This document shows positions 61,577-64,000 of a stretch of DNA of 64,000 nucleotides, in pieces. The first letter of the stretch is position 1, and every line of letters starts with the position of its first letter. Both the position numbers and the translations under genes were made by a program. The stretch is from NCBI RefSeq assembly GCF_037811135.1, contig NZ_CP149130.1, forward strand, positions 3,468,501 to 3,532,500, read 5' to 3'. The notes under the pieces were generated by a model that saw only the letters and a program-made list of their open reading frames with translations, was not told where the DNA came from and searched no databases. The stretch comes from Aeromonas rivipollensis. Lineage in GTDB: Bacteria; Pseudomonadota; Gammaproteobacteria; Enterobacterales; Aeromonadaceae.

Positions 61577-62335
61577 TCAGGCCACCCGCTCCATGGTCTG
61601 GTTCAGCAGGGCCTGCAGCTCGGCGCCCAGGTTCACCACCTCCCCCATGATCATCAGCACCGGGCTCTGGCCGAGCAGGGCCAGGGCGGCCTGCTCCAGC
61701 CCCTCCAGCCGGGCGTGATGGACCTGCTGGCGCGCACTGCACCCGGCCACCACCAGGGCCACCGGCAGATCCCCGGATGCCCCCGCCGCCAGCAGCCCCT
61801 GCCGGATCTGGGCCGCCCGCTCCAGCCCCATGTAGAACACCAGGGTGTGGCCGGCCCGGGTCAGCCCCTGCCAGCCTCTATAGTCCCCCTCGTCCATCAG
61901 GTGGCCCGTCACCAGGGTCAGGGAGCGCGCCAGTCCCCTGTGGGTCAGGGGGATCAGGGTGCTGGCGGCGCAGCCCAGGGCCGCCGTGATACCGGGCACC
62001 AGCTCGGCCTCTATGCCGTGGCGGGCCAGGTGCAGCGCCTCCTCCCCACCCCGGCCGAACACCAGGGGATCCCCCCCCTTGAGGCGCACCACCCGCTTGC
62101 CGGTGCGGGCCAGGGCCAGCAGCAGGGCGTTGATCTCCTCCTGGGTGGGGCTCGGCTCGCCGCAGCGCTTGCCCACGTCGAAGCGGGCCGCCCCCTGGGG
62201 GATCCGGGCCAGGATCTCGCTCCCCACCAGACGGTCATAGACCACCACCTCCGCCGCCTCGATGCGGTGCAAGGCGCGCAGGGTCAACAATTCGAGGGGC
62301 CCGGGGCCCGCTCCTACCAGACTGATTTGGCTCAT
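61577..62335 (-). CDS. cobA: CobA/CysG-type uroporphyrinogen-III C-methyltransferase
   Basis: 252 residues from ATG 62335, preceded by AAGGAG. The motifs VGAGPGPLELLTLRAL, VYDRLVG, RLKGGDPLVFGRGGEE and VPGITAALGCAA are those of SUMT. It methylates uroporphyrinogen III to precorrin-2 for siroheme (NirB, CysI). Only the CysG A domain is present; the dehydrogenase/chelatase part must be elsewhere. Reading could extend further upstream in frame through the adjacent repeat element, but the ribosome-binding site decides for 62335. Confidence 0.95.
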   Translation of the reverse strand: MSQISLVGAGPGPLELLTLRALHRIEAAEVVVYDRLVGSEILARIPQGAARFDVGKRCGEPSPTQEEINALLLALARTGKRVVRLKGGDPLVFGRGGEEALHLARHGIEAELVPGITAALGCAASTLIPLTHRGLARSLTLVTGHLMDEGDYRGWQGLTRAGHTLVFYMGLERAAQIRQGLLAAGASGDLPVALVVAGCSARQQVHHARLEGLEQAALALLGQSPVLMIMGEVVNLGAELQALLNQTMERVA

Positions 62336-62360
62336 CACAGACTCCTTGTGTTTCTGCCCC

Positions 62361-62508
62361 CTAGAACCTGTGCACGACCTGTCACGAGAGGTTGTCAGCA
62401 AGGTGAAGCGCAGCGCAGGAACCGGAGTGTATGTGAATACATGAGGATTCCGAGCAGCACATGAGCCTTGATCACGGCCTCGCAGTAAGGTCGTGTACAG
62501 GTTCTTAG
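62361..62508. mobile_element. Small MITE-like element between nasA and cobA
   Basis: 148 bp bounded by 20-bp imperfect inverted repeats (CTAGAACCTGTGCACGACCT and CTAAGAACCTGTACACGACC plus T), with no transposase. The right end provides the TAA stop codon of nasA (62505-62507). The inner part has no gene. I do not know the parent element. Confidence 0.7.
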
Positions 62509-64000
62509 GTTGAGGCGATAAAAACATGTTTAATCAACAGCTTGTCGATCTCTGGCAGGCAGGTGCCGCAGTTGCTGCCGCAGCCGAGCAGGGCCTGCAG
62601 CCCCGCCAGCTCGCTCACCCCCTGCCGGGTGATGGCATCCACGATGCGCTGCTCCGACACCCGCAGGCAGGAGCAGACCAGCCGGCTCTCTCCGGCCAAC
62701 GCCAGGCTCAGGGTCTGGCTCAGGGCCCCCGCCTGCAGCGGCGTGCCGAGCAGGCTGGCCAGCAGATCGACCTTGATGTCAGGGCGTCGCTCCCCCACCA
62801 GCAGGATGCCCTCGATGCGATCCCCGGCCAGGGCCAGGGCGAGCCAGCCCTCTTTCAGGGGGAGCCGCAGCCAGTGCCCCTCTGCCCCCAGCCGCTGCCA
62901 CAGCCCCTGGGGGCTGCCGGACCAGGAGGCCAGCAGGGTGCAGTTGCCCTCGGGCAGGGGGCGCCTGGCCCACCAGTCCACCGGCTCGCGCCACTCATGG
63001 CGGCCGCACCAGAGCCCCTGCCATCGGGTGGCTTGTGCCCTGGCCTGCACCCGCCCCTGCTTGAACATGGGCTGGCCCGAGAGGGGATCCACCACGGCGG
63101 CGATGAGGCGGTTGACCGCCCCCTGGCTGCACTGGCTGTCGGTCCAGTGCATGGGCAGGAAGGCCTCCCCCTCCCTGAGCCCCTCGTCCAGCCCCACCAG
63201 CAGCAGCGCCTCCCCGAGCTCGTTGTAGAGACGCACCAGATCCCCCTCCCTGGCGCCGAGCGCCAGCAGGCTGGCGGCCCCCACCCGCACCCTGGGCCAG
63301 GGCTCGGCCTCCTGCAACCTGGGCACGTGACCGGTGCGAGTCATGGTGTGCCACTGATCCCGCAGCCGCCCGCTGTTGAGAAGCAGGGAGAGATCCTCCC
63401 CCCGGGGGGCGGCCTCCGGCTGGGGGGGGAAGTGCTGGGCCAGGGGCAGCAGGCGGGCCCGCCCGTCCGGGGTGGCGAAGCGCCCGTCCTCGAACAGACG
63501 GGCTCGCCCCTTTGGCCAGTCGGCGTTGACGGGCCAGCTCAGGGGGGCGAGTGCCTCGAACTCGGCGCGGCCAAGATCCGCCAGCCCCGAGATGTCGAAC
63601 TGGCGGGCCCCTTCGTTCTCGAAGCCGGAGAGGGCGGCGTGTTCACAGAAGATCTCGTGCTCGTGCTCATAGGCGAACCCCTCGCCAAAGCCGAGCCGGC
63701 GGGCGAGCTGGGTCAGGGCCCACCAGTCGGGCTTCGCTTCCCCCGGTAGGGGCAGGAAGGCGCGCTGGCGGCTGATAGTGCGCTCGGAGTTGGTGACTGT
63801 ACCGCTCTTCTCCCCCCAGGCGGCGGCGGGCAGCAGCAGGTGGGCGAGGCGCGCCGTGTCGGTATTGGCCGTCACCTCTGAGACCACCAGCAGCTCGCAG
63901 CGGCTCAGGGCTTCGCGCACCCGGTTGCCATCGGGCAGGGAGACCGCCGGGTTGGTGCCGAGCACCCAGAGGGCGCGGATCTCCCCCCTGTGCACCGCCT
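62505..64000 (-). CDS. nasA: NasA, assimilatory nitrate reductase (N-terminal part outside window)
   Basis: The last 498 codons are visible; the gene continues beyond base 64000. The molybdopterin-oxidoreductase part has WVLGTNPAVSLPD, LLLPAAAWGEKSGTVTNSER and the C-terminal molybdopterin dinucleotide-binding domain (LLLNSGRLRDQWHTMTRTG). A BFD-like 2Fe-2S domain ends it (CSCLRVSEQRIV ... CGSNCGTCLPEI). This is the NasA type that reduces nitrate to nitrite in the cytoplasm. Its stop codon lies inside the terminal repeat of a small element, so the last residues (about FIAST) may have been changed by insertion. Confidence 0.92.
   Translation of the reverse strand, partial: AVHRGEIRALWVLGTNPAVSLPDGNRVREALSRCELLVVSEVTANTDTARLAHLLLPAAAWGEKSGTVTNSERTISRQRAFLPLPGEAKPDWWALTQLARRLGFGEGFAYEHEHEIFCEHAALSGFENEGARQFDISGLADLGRAEFEALAPLSWPVNADWPKGRARLFEDGRFATPDGRARLLPLAQHFPPQPEAAPRGEDLSLLLNSGRLRDQWHTMTRTGHVPRLQEAEPWPRVRVGAASLLALGAREGDLVRLYNELGEALLLVGLDEGLREGEAFLPMHWTDSQCSQGAVNRLIAAVVDPLSGQPMFKQGRVQARAQATRWQGLWCGRHEWREPVDWWARRPLPEGNCTLLASWSGSPQGLWQRLGAEGHWLRLPLKEGWLALALAGDRIEGILLVGERRPDIKVDLLASLLGTPLQAGALSQTLSLALAGESRLVCSCLRVSEQRIVDAITRQGVSELAGLQALLGCGSNCGTCLPEIDKLLIKHVFIAST

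Noticed and set aside
62336..62527. Longer cobA reading frame starting upstream of the MITE-like element
   Set aside because: The extension translates the mobile element and lacks the ribosome-binding site seen at 62335.

Overview
The window looks like a chromosomal segment of an Aeromonas-type gammaproteobacterium. This is inferred from high GC content with strong G/C third-codon bias, the mix of enterobacterial-like operons (accBC-yhdT-panF-prmA, cysJIH, proVWX, prfB-lysS, folA, sppA, ansA, yeaC) and genes typical of the Vibrio/Shewanella/Aeromonas group (TorCAD, long GAPDH, DUF3135, DUF2989-like). No rRNA, tRNA, CRISPR array, prophage or complete insertion sequence is visible.

Layout: 1-4520 is the end of a TMAO respiration operon (torC partial, torA, torD, a small unknown membrane protein). 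4627-6420 is a PAS-GGDEF-EAL c-di-GMP protein. 6621-11481 holds acs, aroQ, accB and accC. 11595-18307 is yhdT-panF ... prmA, with a PTS permease, a LysR regulator and a zinc-type oxidoreductase inserted between panF and prmA. 18516-25900 has maa, ydjA, fadH, sppA, a Nudix hydrolase and a lipoprotein. 26111-32687 has a long GAPDH, yeaC, ansA, gltS and a chemoreceptor. 32943-35600 is prfB (with the programmed +1 frameshift) and lysS. 35715-41011 is a PhzF protein and cysJIH. 41108-44447 is proVWX. 44912-50917 has folA, yjjB/yjjP, DUF3135, mogA, a DUF2541-like protein, a secreted nuclease and a di-haem cytochrome c peroxidase. 51364-54158 has a periplasmic alpha carbonic anhydrase and psuK-psuG. 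54303-64000 is an assimilatory nitrate cluster read leftwards: nasA (partial), cobA, nasR, then a leader terminator and nrtA-nrtB-nrtD-nirB-nirD. NasR is an ANTAR antiterminator, and the nrtA leader carries an A1/G4 hexaloop hairpin overlapping a strong terminator, so the cluster carries its own regulatory logic. CobA supplies siroheme precursor for NirB (and for CysI).

The most unusual signal is a recurrent pattern of short tandem duplications at gene borders. The last 40 codons of acs occur three times (period 122-125 bp), each extra copy an open mini-cistron with its own ATG. The first 23 codons of fadH are repeated upstream, giving two mini-ORFs that chain by ATGA overlaps into fadH, behind a promoter with a PsrA-type operator. 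The accC, prmA and nrtB 3' ends are each followed by a second, partly diverged copy of the gene tail. The yhdT/panF junction is duplicated with a period of exactly 100 bp. In acs and fadH every base difference between the copies I compared is synonymous. I do not know a described system that explains this. It could be a family of coupled leader/tail peptides, or a scar of import of diverged alleles. Other points: a palindrome over the psuK start codon, a small MITE-like element touching the nasA stop codon, a candidate leftward sRNA upstream of prmA, and a c-di-GMP protein with a degenerate GGDEF motif.
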